Assembly (NCBI RefSeq): GCF_000478825.2
Contig: NZ_CP007542.1
Span: 2,790,001 to 2,854,000 of the forward strand
Source: Synechocystis sp. PCC 6714
Lineage (GTDB): Bacteria > Cyanobacteriota > Cyanobacteriia > Cyanobacteriales > Microcystaceae
Length of the DNA: 64,000 bases
Direction: 5' to 3'
The position numbers and the translations under genes are program-made. Position 1 is the stretch's first letter, and each line of letters opens with the position of its first letter. A model generated the notes under the pieces. The model worked only from the letters and a program-made list of their open reading frames with translations, had not been told where the DNA came from and made no database searches. Below are positions 35,147 to 45,833 of this stretch, one piece after another.

Positions 35147-35823
35147 ATGCCTGCCACTACTGTTGATTTTACCTCTATGGTTAATCAAAGTAAGATTGAG
35201 ACTGCTAAGGTCTTTACCAAAGAAGCTTTTAGCTCTGGTTAGTGTCTTACTTTCAATTAAATCAACTATAAGTTATACAGTCCTGCGGAACATTTAGCTC
35301 TAAAGTAAAAAGCTGAACAAAGGCATGGATACTGCAACGGAACTATTATTTCTGTGGCTGGTGGATCTTTTAACGACAATCAAATAGTTATCAATTTCTG
35401 TGCGTTTTTGGGAATCGCCTTAAAGCCACAAAAAGCAAAAGTTTTGTCAGCGATCTACGGGTCTGAATACCGGAAACCAATCGCTATACTTACCCAAATC
35501 TATTTGTGATCCGAGAGGAAGCCAAATTTTATGAAAGTCGTACTGATACAGTCTTGAATCCAACTTTGATTGTAGAAGTTCTTTCCCCATTCACATCTGA
35601 GTATGGCCGGGGTGAAAAATTTAGAGCATATCTTTCCGTCACTGGTTTCCGGGAATACTGGTTAGTAGAACAATCCTAATCGTAAGTTGAAAAGCACTGT
35701 AAAATCATGACGGTATTTGGCTTTATCTGACTAATGAAGACCTCCAATCCACGATTCCGATCGCCAATCTTAAATTTGGTGGTGACCATGGCGGATATTT
35801 ACGAAGCAGCGATGTTTTCTTAG
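35147..35823 (+). pseudogene. Uma2 (DUF820) family gene, interrupted and decayed
   Basis: The ATG at 35147 opens MPATTVDFTS, after which a 91-base miniature element is inserted at a TA. Beyond it the reading continues KLYSPAEHLALK, then a stop codon, then CNGTIISVAGGSFNDNQIV and FCAFLGIALKP. A frameshift follows, and a second frame carries NRYTYPNLFVIREEAKFYES, NPTLIVEVLSPFTSEYGR and YLSVTGFREYWLVEQS; the C-terminus MADIYEAAMFS appears in a third segment ending at 35823. These are the hallmark blocks of the Uma2 putative endonuclease family, abundant in cyanobacteria. At least one insertion, two in-frame stops and two frame changes make it non-functional. Confidence 0.85.
35176..35272 (+). 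mobile_element. Miniature inverted-repeat element (copy A), TA-flanked
   Basis: A 91-base element (35178-35268) flanked by TA on both sides (35176-35177 and 35269-35270). Its ends are imperfect inverted repeats: TGGTTAATC at the left and the complement of TAGTTGATT at the right, each followed inward by AAAGTAAGA (35187-35195 and, inverted, 35245-35253). It carries no gene. Removing the element with one TA joins the two halves of the Uma2 gene in frame, which defines the boundaries exactly. The right end resembles the terminus of the IS630-type remnant near 15001. Confidence 0.85.
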
Positions 35824-35836
35824 CTAAACTTCCCCA

Positions 35837-36781
35837 TCAAAGGCTAATAACTTTTTCTAGATGGAGTAATTCCTCTGCCCGTTGGCAATCTCGACTGATC
35901 TGATTTTTTAATTCATCTAAATTAGCAAACTTTGTTTCTGGCCGGAGATAGTGGAGCAATGCCGCCTCCAACCCCTGGCCATACAAATCCCCCGACCATT
36001 GCAAAAGATGTACTTCTGCCGAGGGCTCTCGACCATTGACTGTGGGGCGATCCCCAATGTTAATCACCGCTGGGATGGGGACTTCAAGGCAATCTAAACT
36101 CACCGAACCGGCGTAGACCCCATATTTGGGCCAAAGCTTATCTTCGGGCAAACAAAGATTAGCAGTGGGAAAACCAAGTTTTCGCCCCAATTGTTGCCCC
36201 TGCACTACTGTCCCCCGCAGACCATAGGGTCGCCCCAGTAAATTATTAGCTGTGGCCAGTTGACCTTCTTTTAACGCTTTGCGAATACGAGAACTACTAA
36301 TTCTTTCCGTATCGGTTTGTTCCAACTCAGCGATCGCCACTGTGATGCCAAATTCCTGGCCGAGCCTTGCCAAATCCTGGACATTGCCTTGACGTTGATA
36401 ACCAAAACAAAAATCCTCGCCTACGCTGATAAATTTAGCTTGCAACTGCTCCACTAGAATAGATTGGACAAATTCCCTCGGGCTAAGGTTGGCTAATTTT
36501 TCTGTGAAGGGTAATAAAACTAATTGCTCAATGCCGATTACTGTTAATTGTTCTGCTTTTTCCGGTAGGGGCGTTAGTAAAGGTTGGGTACGGCCGCTAA
36601 AAAAACTGCGGGGATGGGGATTAAAACTTACCACCGCTGAATGTAATGGATGTTCCACTGCCTGGGCAAAGTTCATCACCTGGCGCAACACCACCCCATG
36701 GCCCCGATGGACCCCATCGAAATTCCCCAGGGCGATCGCCGTTGGGGTCTGTAAAGCATTGGTGGCAGAAAGAATACGCAA
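35837..36781 (-). CDS. ribF: Bifunctional riboflavin kinase / FAD synthetase
   Basis: A 314-residue RibF. The N-terminal FAD synthetase has [18 protein letters not shown] (the nucleotidyltransferase GNFDGVHxGH motif), [13 protein letters not shown] and [15 protein letters not shown]. The C-terminal riboflavin kinase has [27 protein letters not shown] and YGVYAG. It makes FMN and FAD from riboflavin. The start of the frame coincides with [11 protein letters not shown] and length is normal. The gene converges on the Uma2 pseudogene and lies 150 bases downstream of livF on the same strand. Confidence 0.94.
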   Translation of the reverse strand: MRILSATNALQTPTAIALGNFDGVHRGHGVVLRQVMNFAQAVEHPLHSAVVSFNPHPRSFFSGRTQPLLTPLPEKAEQLTVIGIEQLVLLPFTEKLANLSPREFVQSILVEQLQAKFISVGEDFCFGYQRQGNVQDLARLGQEFGITVAIAELEQTDTERISSSRIRKALKEGQLATANNLLGRPYGLRGTVVQGQQLGRKLGFPTANLCLPEDKLWPKYGVYAGSVSLDCLEVPIPAVINIGDRPTVNGREPSAEVHLLQWSGDLYGQGLEAALLHYLRPETKFANLDELKNQISRDCQRAEELLHLEKVISL

Positions 36782-36931
36782 AGTGGTCGGCAGTTAATAA
36801 ATAGCTATAATCGGGTCGGATTCGGATCAGATATTGAGCAGTGGTGGGACAAAAAGTTTAACTTTGACGACCAGATTGGGATCAATTATCAATCAAGTAT
36901 AGGTAAAAAAATACGACAGTCAGCCGCCGTT

Positions 36932-37654
36932 TTAAGAGTGGTACGCCGCTCCTAAATAGAGTTCCCCCACCAAAGGGTCATCAAGCAAACTTTGACCTGA
37001 CCCTTCCAATTTGTCCTTGCCATTTTCTAGCACATAACCCCGATCAGCCATCATCAGAGCTTGCTTGGCATTTTGCTCCACTAAAATAATTGCTTTTCCC
37101 GTAGAGTTAATGGCCTTGATTTGGGCAAACACATCCTTCACTAAAATAGGTGACAGGGCGGCGGAGGGCTCATCCAATAACAACAAATCCGGGTCTAGCA
37201 TTAAAGCCCGACCCATGGCCAACATTTGTCGTTCCCCCCCAGATAAAGTACCGGCCCTTTGGTTACGTCGTTGGGCCAATTTGGGAAACATGGTGTAGAT
37301 GCGATCCTTTAGAACCTGGGTAGGGCCATGGTGCAAAAAAGCTCCCATATCTAAATTTTCCGCCACCGTTAAACTGCCAAACACGTTGCAAACCTGGGGT
37401 ACGTAGCACATTCCCCGGCGTACAATCTGGTCAGAACTTAGCCCAGCAATATTCTCCCCTTTAAAAATGATTTCTCCTTCACTAGGGGTTAGTAAACCAA
37501 AAATAGTCTTCGCTAGGGTGGATTTTCCTGCTCCGTTGGGGCCGATGACTGTTACCAACTCCCCCGCAGCAATGGAAAAATTGATGCCCTGCAAGATAGG
37601 TACATCAGCCACATAACCGGCGAAAACATCCTTGACAATAAGGAGGTCAGACAT
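36932..37654 (-). CDS. livF: Branched-chain/neutral amino-acid ABC transporter ATPase (LivF type)
   Basis: A 240-residue ABC ATPase: Walker A TVIGPNGAGKSTLAKTIFG, signature TLSGGERQMLAMGRALM, Walker B PDLLLLDEPSAALSP, and ILVEQNAKQALMMADRGYVL as the H-loop region. The C-terminal EGSGQSLLDDPLVGELYLG is typical of LivF proteins of hydrophobic amino-acid transporters; in Synechocystis the equivalent, as remembered, is NatE of the Nat-I system, encoded apart from its partners. ATG at 37654. It lies 100 bases downstream of the ferredoxin gene. Confidence 0.9.
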   Translation of the reverse strand: MSDLLIVKDVFAGYVADVPILQGINFSIAAGELVTVIGPNGAGKSTLAKTIFGLLTPSEGEIIFKGENIAGLSSDQIVRRGMCYVPQVCNVFGSLTVAENLDMGAFLHHGPTQVLKDRIYTMFPKLAQRRNQRAGTLSGGERQMLAMGRALMLDPDLLLLDEPSAALSPILVKDVFAQIKAINSTGKAIILVEQNAKQALMMADRGYVLENGKDKLEGSGQSLLDDPLVGELYLGAAYHS

Positions 37655-37754
37655 AGAGAGCAGTGGAAAAAGTTGGTCAGCTTTGGTTAGCAGGATTAGT
37701 CAGTTTGGCCATATTCAAACCGGTTTAAGGGAGTTAAGTCACCCCTAACTAAAA

Positions 37755-37982
37755 CTACGCGGGAGTTTTTTGCAGGTCGGGACGTTCTTCTGGCAGAATA
37801 GCCCCTTCCACTGGGCAAACTTGGAGGCAAATGCCGCAATCAATGCAGGTGGCAAAATCAATCCAGTACCAGTCGGTGCCAATGGTGTTTTTCCCTTCTC
37901 CAGGGTGGATGCAGGCAACAGGGCAGGCCTCGACACAGTCGGCCACGCCTTCACAGGTTTCCGTAACAATGGTATGGGGCAT
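37755..37982 (-). CDS. Bacterial-type ferredoxin with eight cysteines
   Basis: A 75-residue ferredoxin. The first motif is CEGVADCVEACPVACI (Cys10, 16, 20, 24) and the second CIDCGICLQVCP (Cys46, 49, 52, 56). The second follows the normal CxxCxxCxxxCP pattern; in the first the leading cysteines are five residues apart, as in seven-iron ferredoxins that hold one [3Fe-4S] and one [4Fe-4S] cluster. It is not PsaC, which has a different N-terminus and length. ATG at 37982. From memory it corresponds to ssr3184 of PCC 6803. Redox partner unknown. Confidence 0.88.
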   Translation of the reverse strand: MPHTIVTETCEGVADCVEACPVACIHPGEGKNTIGTDWYWIDFATCIDCGICLQVCPVEGAILPEERPDLQKTPA

Positions 37983-38149
37983 ATTTCGCCAGGGTCAAAA
38001 TTTCAAAAGTTGGGGAATTTTTACAAATTGTCACATCTCTAAGGTTAGCGGACGTTCAACCCCTGAGGCAATCGAAACAACGGGGATTGATCGGAAATTT
38101 TCCCTGACCAGTTATCCTGGGAGGAAGTATTGTGTGAGGAAAAGTCAAG

Positions 38150-39595
38150 ATGGTTGTGTCCCCCATCCACAGTCGTGGTTTAGATTTGCCTTTGCCTTCA
38201 ACAGGGGGGGAATTCGGTCTGGGTCTGCCCCGATCGCCCTTATTTGGCACCGATGGCATCCGGGGTAAAGCAGGGGAATTGCTCACAGCACCTTTGGCTT
38301 TATCGTTAGGCTTTTGGGCAGGTCAGGTGTTGAAGCAACAGGCCAATGGGGCCGGCCCAGTGATTATCGGCCAGGATTCTCGTCTTTCCAGCGATATGCT
38401 TGCCAATGCCATGGCTGCCGGTTTGAATAGTGCCGGGGTAGAAGTGTGGCAGTTGGGACTTTGTCCTACTCCCTGCGTGGCTTATTTAACCAGAAAAACA
38501 GCGGCGATCGGGGGCATTATGATTTCCGCTAGCCATAATCCGCCGGAGGATAATGGCATTAAGTTTTTTGACGAACAGGGATTGAAATTGCCCAAATCCC
38601 TCGCCATGGCGATCGAAGCCGGTCTACGGGGACAACACCAGACTTGGACAATTAACACAAGCAAATGGGGAAGGAGCTATGGCCAACCCCAACAGGTTCA
38701 GCACTACCAGGATTTTTTGCTGAGTAGTTTGCCCCAACCCATAGATTTTCACGGTTTGAAAGTGGTGTTGGATCTGGCCTGGGGCGCATCGGTTAACTTG
38801 GCTCCCCATATTTTCCGCAGTTTAGGAGCTGAGGTCATCGCCCTGCATCATTTAGCCGATGGCAGTCAGATTAATGTGGACTGCGGTTCTACCCACCTAC
38901 ATGGTTTACAAAAAGCGGTGCAGGAAGCCGGGGCAGATTTAGGTTTTGCCTTTGACGGCGATGCCGACCGGGTAATGGCGGTGGATGCCCAGGGTCAGCC
39001 GGTGGATGGGGATTATATCCTCTTCCTATGGGGCAAAACTCTTCAAAAAAGTAATCATTTGCCCGATAACTTAATTGTCGGCACCGTTATGGCCAATCTG
39101 GCCTTTGAGCGAGCGTGGGAAAAATTGGGAGGCAAGTTAATCCGCACAGCGGTGGGGGACCAAAACGTCCAAGCCCAAATGTGGGAAACCGGGGCCATGC
39201 TGGGGGGAGAACAGTCGGGGCACATTATTTGTCACCACCACAGCTATTCCGGGGATGGTTTACAAGCGGCCCTCCATCTCACTGCCTTAGTCAAACAATC
39301 TGGTTTATCCCTGGGGGAACTGCTGGAAGAAAGTTTCCAACCCTATCCCCAAATTCTTCGTAACGTCAGAGTACTGGACCGGGAGCTTCGTTTACACTGG
39401 CAAGAATGTGAATCTCTACAGCAGGCGATCGCCACGGCGGAGGCGGCCATGGGAAGCGCAGGGAGAATTTTAGTCCGGGCTTCCGGCACAGAACCACTAA
39501 TTCGGGTCATGGTGGAAGCGTCCTGTGCTACAACAGCGGTCCATTGGTCAGACAAACTTACGGCCGCTGTGCGATGCCACTTGGAGGAAAACTAA
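38150..39595 (+). CDS. glmM: Phosphoglucosamine mutase
   Basis: A 481-residue member of the phosphohexose mutase family. The GlmM-type N-terminus [17 protein letters not shown] is preceded by a 30-residue Pro/Gly-rich extension. The phosphoserine loop is [20 protein letters not shown], the metal loop [14 protein letters not shown], the sugar loop GGEQSGHII and the phosphate-binding end [14 protein letters not shown]. It interconverts glucosamine-6- and glucosamine-1-phosphate for UDP-GlcNAc synthesis. ATG at 38150. The extension might mean a later true start, but no closer ATG is present. Confidence 0.93.
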   Translation: MVVSPIHSRGLDLPLPSTGGEFGLGLPRSPLFGTDGIRGKAGELLTAPLALSLGFWAGQVLKQQANGAGPVIIGQDSRLSSDMLANAMAAGLNSAGVEVWQLGLCPTPCVAYLTRKTAAIGGIMISASHNPPEDNGIKFFDEQGLKLPKSLAMAIEAGLRGQHQTWTINTSKWGRSYGQPQQVQHYQDFLLSSLPQPIDFHGLKVVLDLAWGASVNLAPHIFRSLGAEVIALHHLADGSQINVDCGSTHLHGLQKAVQEAGADLGFAFDGDADRVMAVDAQGQPVDGDYILFLWGKTLQKSNHLPDNLIVGTVMANLAFERAWEKLGGKLIRTAVGDQNVQAQMWETGAMLGGEQSGHIICHHHSYSGDGLQAALHLTALVKQSGLSLGELLEESFQPYPQILRNVRVLDRELRLHWQECESLQQAIATAEAAMGSAGRILVRASGTEPLIRVMVEASCATTAVHWSDKLTAAVRCHLEEN

Positions 39596-39617
39596 CGTGC
39601 CTCAGTCACCAATGCAA

Positions 39618-39902
39618 TTATTTACCGCCGTAGAAAAAGGCAATTTCTTTATCCTTCAGGGGAGCAAAACCAGCATCAATTAATTTCTGGTCCAATTCAA
39701 CCTGGGGGATATGCTTGGCCCCAATGCGGACAATGCGGGATCGCATGGTGTTACTGACCCCACTACGTTGGCGCCCCGCTTCCAAATCCATCACTTGCCG
39801 ATAAAGTTCCAACTTGGCTTGGGGAATTTCACTGCCGTCAAAATCGATTCCAGCGGCGATCGCCTGGTCAATGGCGTCGGCTCCTTTAGTGGTGTCAACC
39901 AT
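39618..39902 (-). CDS. Small conserved cyanobacterial protein, DUF4090-like
   Basis: A 94-residue soluble protein from the ATG at 39902; the frame extends to a TTG at 39968 but the upstream residues look non-coding. Conserved-looking blocks are KGADAIDQAIAAGIDFDG, IPQAKLELYRQVMDLEAGRQ and GVSNTMRSRIVRIGAKHIPQ, ending DKEIAFFYGG. I believe this is the DUF4090 family, found across cyanobacteria with unknown function. It lies downstream of psaB on the same strand (175 bases) and converges on glmM. Confidence 0.75.
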   Translation of the reverse strand: MVDTTKGADAIDQAIAAGIDFDGSEIPQAKLELYRQVMDLEAGRQRSGVSNTMRSRIVRIGAKHIPQVELDQKLIDAGFAPLKDKEIAFFYGGK

Positions 39903-40077
39903 GGTAAAAATTACCCTCAATTTTTTCTCAATCATCCTAACCAAAAAGGGCACCAAAATTATCCTCAATAAACTGACGGTGCTACCCTATTTTTCGCGCT
40001 TTAATTTCCAGTCTCAAAAGCAAATCCCCCACCAACTAGGGCAGGGGACAAGCTTAATCACCTAACAGAGGAATTCG

Positions 40078-42273
40078 TTAACCGAATTTACCCGCTGTAG
40101 AAGCAATTAGGAATGCCGCATAGGTGAGGACATAACCAACGGTAAAGTGGGCTAAGCCAACCAAACGGGCTTGAACGATGGACAGAGCAACGGGCTTATC
40201 CTTCCAACGAACCAAGTTGGCCAGAGGAGTGCGCTCATGGGCCCAAACGATGGTTTCGATCAGCTCTTGCCAGTAACCCCGCCAAGAGATGAGGAACATG
40301 AAGCCGGTGGCCCAAACCAGGTGTCCGAAGAGGAACATCCAGGCCCAAACGGAGAGATTGTTTACACCGTAGGGATTGTAGCCGTTGATCAACTGAGCGG
40401 AGTTTGCCCAGAGATAATCCCGGAACCAACCCATCAGGTAGGTGGAATTCTCGTTGAACTGAGCAACGTTACCGGTCCAAACACCGAGATGTTTCCAGTG
40501 CCAGTAGAAGGTCAACCAACCCAAGGTGTTTAGCATCCAGAACATGGCCAGGTAGAAGGCATCCCAAGCAGAGATGTCGCAGGTACCGCCACGGCCGGGG
40601 CCGTCACAGGGGAAGGAGTAACCGAAGTCTTTTTTGTCAGGCATTAGCTTGGAACCACGGGCATCCAAAGCACCTTTGATCAAAATCAGGGCAGTGGTAT
40701 GCAACCCTAGGGCGATCGCATGGTGAACCAAGAAATCGCCAGGGCCAATGGTCAAGAACAGGGAGTTAGTACCACTGTTGATGGCATCTAGCCAACCGGG
40801 TAACCAAGCGGCACCGGTGGTGGAAGCAATGCTATCAGGATTGGAGAGCAACACGTCAAAGCCATAGAGGGCTTTACCGGAAGTTGCCTGAATCCATTGG
40901 GCAAAAACAGGCTCGATCAAGATTTGTTTTTCGGGGGTACCGAAGGCCACCACTACGTCGTTGTGGACATAGAGACCTAGGGTATGGAAGCCCAAGAAGA
41001 GGGATACCCAGCTTAAGTGGGAAATCAGAGCTTCTTTGTGCTCCAGCATCCGAGCCAGAACGTTGTCTTTGTTAGCGACAGGATCATAATCCCGGACAAA
41101 GAAAATGGCACCGTGGGCAAAGGCTCCCACCATCAGGAATCCAGCAATGTACTGGTGATGGGTATAGAGGGCCGCTTGGGTAGTGTGATCCTGGGCAATA
41201 AAGGCGTAGGAGGGCAGGGAGTACATGTGCTGCGCCACCAGGGAAGTGATAACCCCTAGACTTGCCAAGGCTAAGCCAAGTTGGAAGTGCAGGGAGTTAT
41301 TGATGGTGTCGAACAGGTTGGTATGGCCTGCGCCGGTAAGGGGGCCTTTATGGGCATTAAGGATTTCCTTGATGCTGTGGCCAATGCCCCAGTTGGTACG
41401 ATACATGTGACCAGCAATGATGAAGATCACGGCGATCGCCAAATGGTGGTGAGCAATGTCCGTCAACCAGAGAGCTTCCGTTTGGGGATGGAAACCACCC
41501 AAGAAGGTCAGGATAGCGGTACCAGCACCTTCGGAAGTACCAAAAATGTGGCCAGCGGTGTCGGGATCCGCCGCATACACACCCCAGTTACCGGTGAAGA
41601 AAGGCATCAAACCGGCCGGGTGGGGAGGAGTGGACAAAAAGTTATCCCAACCTACGTGTTGACCCCGGGCTTCGGGAATCGCAACGTGGATCAAATGACC
41701 GGCCCAAGCCAAGGAGCTAACCCCGAACAAACCAGCCAAGTGGTGGTTGAGGCGGGACTCAGCATTTTTGAACCAAGCCAAGCTCGGACGGAACTTCGGT
41801 TGGAGATGTAGCCAGCCCGCAAAAAGAAACAGGGAAGCCAACACTAATAGGAAGACCGCACCAGAGTAGAGCTCTTGGTTGGTAGTCATACCAATAGTGT
41901 AGAACCAGTGGTAAACCCCGGAATAAGCAATGTTAACCGGGTTAGAAGCCCCAGCTTGGGTGAAGGCATTAACAGCCCCTTCGCCAAAATGGGGGTCCCA
42001 AATCGCATGGGCGATCGGGCGGATATTTAAAGGATCTTTAATCCATTGTTCAAAGTTACCCTGCCACGCAACGTGGAAGAGGGTGCCAGACGTCCACAGG
42101 AAAATGATGGCGATGTGTCCAAAGTGGGAGGCAAAAATCTTTTGGTAAAGATTTTCCTCGGTCATCCCATCGTGGGTTTCAAAGTCGTGGGCCGTAGCAA
42201 TCCCGTACCAAATACGCCGTGTAGTCGGGTCTTGGGCGAGATCCTGGCTAAATTTAGGAAATTTAGTTGCCAT
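40078..42273 (-). CDS. psaB: Photosystem I P700 apoprotein A2
   Basis: A 731-residue PsaB, one of the two core subunits that carry P700, A0, A1 and the shared FX cluster. The FX ligands are in [18 protein letters not shown], and eleven hydrophobic spans are readily seen. Start [16 protein letters not shown] and end [18 protein letters not shown] are standard. ATG at 42273. It follows psaA on the same strand after 247 bases, the usual psaAB operon. Length and motifs are normal, with no sign of damage. Confidence 0.99.
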   Translation of the reverse strand: MATKFPKFSQDLAQDPTTRRIWYGIATAHDFETHDGMTEENLYQKIFASHFGHIAIIFLWTSGTLFHVAWQGNFEQWIKDPLNIRPIAHAIWDPHFGEGAVNAFTQAGASNPVNIAYSGVYHWFYTIGMTTNQELYSGAVFLLVLASLFLFAGWLHLQPKFRPSLAWFKNAESRLNHHLAGLFGVSSLAWAGHLIHVAIPEARGQHVGWDNFLSTPPHPAGLMPFFTGNWGVYAADPDTAGHIFGTSEGAGTAILTFLGGFHPQTEALWLTDIAHHHLAIAVIFIIAGHMYRTNWGIGHSIKEILNAHKGPLTGAGHTNLFDTINNSLHFQLGLALASLGVITSLVAQHMYSLPSYAFIAQDHTTQAALYTHHQYIAGFLMVGAFAHGAIFFVRDYDPVANKDNVLARMLEHKEALISHLSWVSLFLGFHTLGLYVHNDVVVAFGTPEKQILIEPVFAQWIQATSGKALYGFDVLLSNPDSIASTTGAAWLPGWLDAINSGTNSLFLTIGPGDFLVHHAIALGLHTTALILIKGALDARGSKLMPDKKDFGYSFPCDGPGRGGTCDISAWDAFYLAMFWMLNTLGWLTFYWHWKHLGVWTGNVAQFNENSTYLMGWFRDYLWANSAQLINGYNPYGVNNLSVWAWMFLFGHLVWATGFMFLISWRGYWQELIETIVWAHERTPLANLVRWKDKPVALSIVQARLVGLAHFTVGYVLTYAAFLIASTAGKFG

Positions 42274-42520
42274 AGCTTTTTCGGAAATTCTCCTCGTTAA
42301 GCAAGCAAAATGAGGCTAATGCAGAAGCGCTGCTCATTTCCGGATTGTTAAAGCCACTATAACAAGGGGTTATAGGGGTGAATATAGGGTAAAAGCGAAA
42401 TTTAAACCGCTTCTATTAAAGGCTGGGGAGGGCGAGGGATAGGGAAGATTAAAGTTAGTTGATTGAACAAACCCAATCTCCCCATTAACTATCCCGGAAA
42501 ACCCAACTTCAGCTCAAAGT

Positions 42521-44776
42521 CTAGCCAATGGAAAGACTGCGGGCGAGGAAGAACGCCCAGGTGGTGACGATACCTCCGAGGAGATAGTGCGCCACACCGA
42601 CCGCACGACCTTGAATGATGCTCAAAGCGCGGGGCTGAATGGCCGGAGCCACATTCAGTTTGTTGTGAGCCCAAACAATGGACTCGATTAACTCTTGCCA
42701 GTATCCCCGTCCGCTGAACAGGAACATGAGGCTGAAGGCGAAGACAAAGTGTCCAGCGAGGAACATGATGCCATAGGCCGACAGGGCAGAACCATAGGAG
42801 TTAATCACGTTGGCGGCTTGGGCCCAGAGGAAGTCCCTCAACCAGCCGTTGATGGTGATGGCACTCTGGGCGAAGTTGCCGAGGGTCACATGGGTGACAC
42901 TGCCATCGGGAGCAACTGTACCCCAAACATCGGATTGCATTTTCCAACTGAAGTGGAAGATGACGATGGAAAGGGAGTTGTACATCCAGAACAGGCCGAG
43001 GAAAACGTGGTCCCAACCAGAAACTTGGCAGGTGCCACCCCGACCAGGGCCATCACAGGGGAAACGGAAGCCGAGGTTAGCCTTATCAGGAACAAGGCGA
43101 GAACTACGGGCATAGAGAACCCCTTTGAGGAGGATCAGAGCCGTTACGTGGATAGTGAAGGCGTGGATATGGTGAACCATGAAGTCGGCAGTACCCAAGG
43201 TGATGGGCATCATGGCGACTTTACCGGCAACGGCAACGGTTTCTCCGCCGAAGGCATAGCTGGCAGTGGCCAAGGCATGGGGAGCGGTGGCTCCGGGGGC
43301 CAAGGTGTGCAGGTGCTGTACCCATTGGGCAAAGATCGGTTGCAGTTGAATAGCCGTGTCGGAAAACATGTCCTGGGGACGGCCTAGAGCCCGCATGGTG
43401 TCGTTGTGGATGTAGAGACCGAAGCTATGGAAGCCGAGGAAAATACATACCCAGTTGAGATGGGAAATGATTGCATCACGGTGACGCAGTACCCGATCCA
43501 GCAGGTTATTAACGTTTTTAGCGGGATCGTAATCACGCACCATAAAGATTGCGCCGTGGGCACCGGCCCCTACAATAAGGAAGCCGCCAATCCACATATG
43601 GTGGGTAAACAGGGATAACTGCGTGGCGTAATCGATCGCCTGGTAGGGATAGGGCGGCATCGCATACATGTGTTGTGCAACGATGATCGTCAAAGAGCCT
43701 AACAGAGCCAGATTGATGGCCAGTTGAGCGTGCCAGGAAGTGGTCAGGATTTCATAAAGTCCCTTGTGACCTTCCCCGGTGAAGGGGCCCTTGTGGGCTT
43801 CGAGGATCTCTTTCATGCTGTGGCCGATGCCCCAGTTCGTGCGGTACATGTGACCAGCAATGATGAACAGGACGGCGATCGCCAAATGGTGGTGGGCTAC
43901 ATCACTAAGCCAGAGGCTACCGGTGACGGGGTTGAGACCGCCTTTGAAGGTCAAGAAATCGGAATAGGCGCCCCAGTTAAGGGTGAAGAAAGGGGTCAAC
44001 CCTTGGGCAAAACCTGGGAACCATTCCGCCATCTTGGCTGCGTCCATGACATATTCATGGGGCAAAGGAATGTCCTTAGGTGCCACGCCAGCATCCAATA
44101 ACTTGTTCACAGGCAGGGATACATGGATCAAGTGACCAGTCCAGCCCAGGGAACCTAAACCCAACAAACCAGCCAAGTGATGGTTCATCATCGACTCCAC
44201 GTTTTGGAACCATTCCAATTTGGGAGCTTTGACGTGGTAGTGGAACCAGCCAGCGAACAGCATTAGGGCAGCCATAACCAAACCACCAATGGCGGTGCAG
44301 TAGAGCTGATAGCTATCGGTGAAACCGGAGGCCCGCCAGAGATAGAACAAGCCGGACGTAATCTGAATACCGTGGAAGCCGCCCCCCACATCCCCGTTCA
44401 AAATGCCTTGACCAACGATGGGCCAAACCACTTGGGCACTGGGTTTGATATGGGTGGGGTCAGCTAGCCAACCTTCGTAATTGGAAAATTTCGCGCCGTG
44501 GAAGTACATTCCACTCAGCCAAACAAAGATCACAGCGAGGTGCCCAAAGTGGGCACTGAAGATTTTGCGCGAAACATCTTCTAAATCGCTGGTCTGACTA
44601 TCAAAATCATGGGCATTGGCATGGAGATTCCAAATCCAAGTGGTGGTTTTGGGACCTCTAGCTAAAGTCCGGTCGAAGTGACCCGGCTTGCCCCACTTCT
44701 CAAAGGAAGTCGGTACCGGATTGTTATCAACCGAGACTTTGGCCTTAGCCTCTCTTTCGGGTGGACTAATTGTCAT
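42521..44776 (-). CDS. psaA: Photosystem I P700 apoprotein A1
   Basis: A 751-residue PsaA, partner of PsaB in the PSI core heterodimer. FX ligands are in [18 protein letters not shown]; many His residues that bind chlorophyll lie in the membrane helices, for example [23 protein letters not shown] at 44776 with AGGAGAA upstream. The long 5' region carries HLR1-like elements expected for light-regulated psa genes. psaB follows. The shared stretches between psaA and psaB reflect their old duplication. Confidence 0.99.
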   Translation of the reverse strand: MTISPPEREAKAKVSVDNNPVPTSFEKWGKPGHFDRTLARGPKTTTWIWNLHANAHDFDSQTSDLEDVSRKIFSAHFGHLAVIFVWLSGMYFHGAKFSNYEGWLADPTHIKPSAQVVWPIVGQGILNGDVGGGFHGIQITSGLFYLWRASGFTDSYQLYCTAIGGLVMAALMLFAGWFHYHVKAPKLEWFQNVESMMNHHLAGLLGLGSLGWTGHLIHVSLPVNKLLDAGVAPKDIPLPHEYVMDAAKMAEWFPGFAQGLTPFFTLNWGAYSDFLTFKGGLNPVTGSLWLSDVAHHHLAIAVLFIIAGHMYRTNWGIGHSMKEILEAHKGPFTGEGHKGLYEILTTSWHAQLAINLALLGSLTIIVAQHMYAMPPYPYQAIDYATQLSLFTHHMWIGGFLIVGAGAHGAIFMVRDYDPAKNVNNLLDRVLRHRDAIISHLNWVCIFLGFHSFGLYIHNDTMRALGRPQDMFSDTAIQLQPIFAQWVQHLHTLAPGATAPHALATASYAFGGETVAVAGKVAMMPITLGTADFMVHHIHAFTIHVTALILLKGVLYARSSRLVPDKANLGFRFPCDGPGRGGTCQVSGWDHVFLGLFWMYNSLSIVIFHFSWKMQSDVWGTVAPDGSVTHVTLGNFAQSAITINGWLRDFLWAQAANVINSYGSALSAYGIMFLAGHFVFAFSLMFLFSGRGYWQELIESIVWAHNKLNVAPAIQPRALSIIQGRAVGVAHYLLGGIVTTWAFFLARSLSIG

Positions 44777-45191
44777 GCAGGGTTCTCCTCGCTCGACAAT
44801 GAACTATTAAGGGTTTCCTATGCAGAATAGTGTAATAGAGGAAGCGTAAAAAAGGGAATTAGTTTTCGCTTCATAATAACGATGTTAAACCTTGCACAGA
44901 TAGGCGTTTTCAGCAAACATCACTAGAAGATAATACGGCCTCCCCTCCCCTAGGCAAGACCTGCTTAACAATAATTAAAAAATGGCTCAACCCTGACTGG
45001 TTATAGTTCCTAGATTTTGGAAAGACTTACAAAAGTCAAGACAAAGTTGAACTTTGTTACAAAAATTTACAGCGTTTTCATCAACTTACAACTGATAGCA
45101 ATGGCCCCCGACAAAAATCAGATAGAAATTAATCAATGTTGTTACCACAACGGTTTTAATTTTAAGAAATGTTAAGGAATGTATTTTACCA
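44777..45191 (-). promoter_or_regulatory. psaAB promoter and leader region with HLR1-like site
   Basis: A 415-base gene-free region between the divergent psaA and NUDIX genes. At 45056-45071 the plus strand reads GTTACAAAAATTTACA, two (G/T)TTACA units in direct repeat with a four-base spacer, the form of the HLR1 site bound by the response regulator RpaB in cyanobacterial high-light-responsive genes. Further TTACA motifs lie near 45026 and 45084. On the psaA strand a TATAAC hexamer at 45000-45005 is a candidate -10. The leader to the psaA start would then exceed 200 bases. Confidence 0.6.
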
Positions 45192-45833
45192 ATGATCTCC
45201 ATAGATGGAAATTGTGATCGCCCTGGGGAATCTGACTCGGATTTACCCCTGGATTCCCATCCGCAACGGAAAAACCAGCCCAGCGGCCTGACTTGGACTC
45301 CCCTGGAATGTTTTGCGGAAATTAAAAATCCTTGGTTGATCCTAAAGGGGGAAAGGTGGCGGGATGATCAGCAAAGGGAATTCGATTATTGGCGAGTGGA
45401 AAAAGCTGACTCGTTGATAGTGTTGCCTCAACAGGACGATCGCCTACTTTTGCCCCATCCCATCTTTCGGCCGGGGGTGGGCAGGGCAACTTGGGATTTT
45501 CCTGGAGGTCGTCTAAAGAATTTGGCCAGGATGGAGGACACATTGGTCGCCATTCTTAATCGGGAACTGGCTTTGCCGGCCGACTCCATTAGCAAGATCC
45601 TGCTTCTTAACCCCGGCGGCTGGTCCGTCAATAGCTCTTTTTCCAATCAAAAACTCTATGGTTACTGGGTCAGCGTTGATCCTAACTATGCCATTAACCC
45701 CAAGGTGATCGGTGCCCAGTTTCAGGTCCCTCAACAGCTGCCGGATTTGCTGAGCATTTTGGACTGTTTACAATGTCGGAGCCTACTGCGGGAATGGCAA
45801 CAGAGAAATGAACTGGTTGATGGTCACAGCTAA
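45192..45833 (+). CDS. NUDIX-fold protein with degenerate catalytic box
   Basis: A 213-residue protein with a NUDIX-like fold: DYWRVEKADSLIVLPQQDD, then FPGGRLKNL and AILNRELALPADSISKILLL at the place of the NUDIX box. The box normally reads GX5EX7REUXEEXGU; here RE is kept but the EE pair is replaced by LP and the upstream Glu is not in register. Hydrolysis of nucleoside diphosphate derivatives is therefore doubtful and a ligand-binding role is possible. The first 30 residues are polar and poorly conserved in type. ATG at 45192. Divergent from psaA. Confidence 0.7.
   Translation: MISIDGNCDRPGESDSDLPLDSHPQRKNQPSGLTWTPLECFAEIKNPWLILKGERWRDDQQREFDYWRVEKADSLIVLPQQDDRLLLPHPIFRPGVGRATWDFPGGRLKNLARMEDTLVAILNRELALPADSISKILLLNPGGWSVNSSFSNQKLYGYWVSVDPNYAINPKVIGAQFQVPQQLPDLLSILDCLQCRSLLREWQQRNELVDGHS

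Noticed and set aside
37755-37982. PsaC, because a short two-cluster ferredoxin lies near psaA/psaB
   Set aside because: The protein is 75 residues with CEGVADCVEAC at the start and no PsaC signature; PsaC is 81 residues with a different cysteine spacing.
40078-44776. Long direct repeats between the two large genes
   Set aside because: Similarity is explained by the old duplication of psaA and psaB; their blocks match as homologous proteins and not as a recent repeat.
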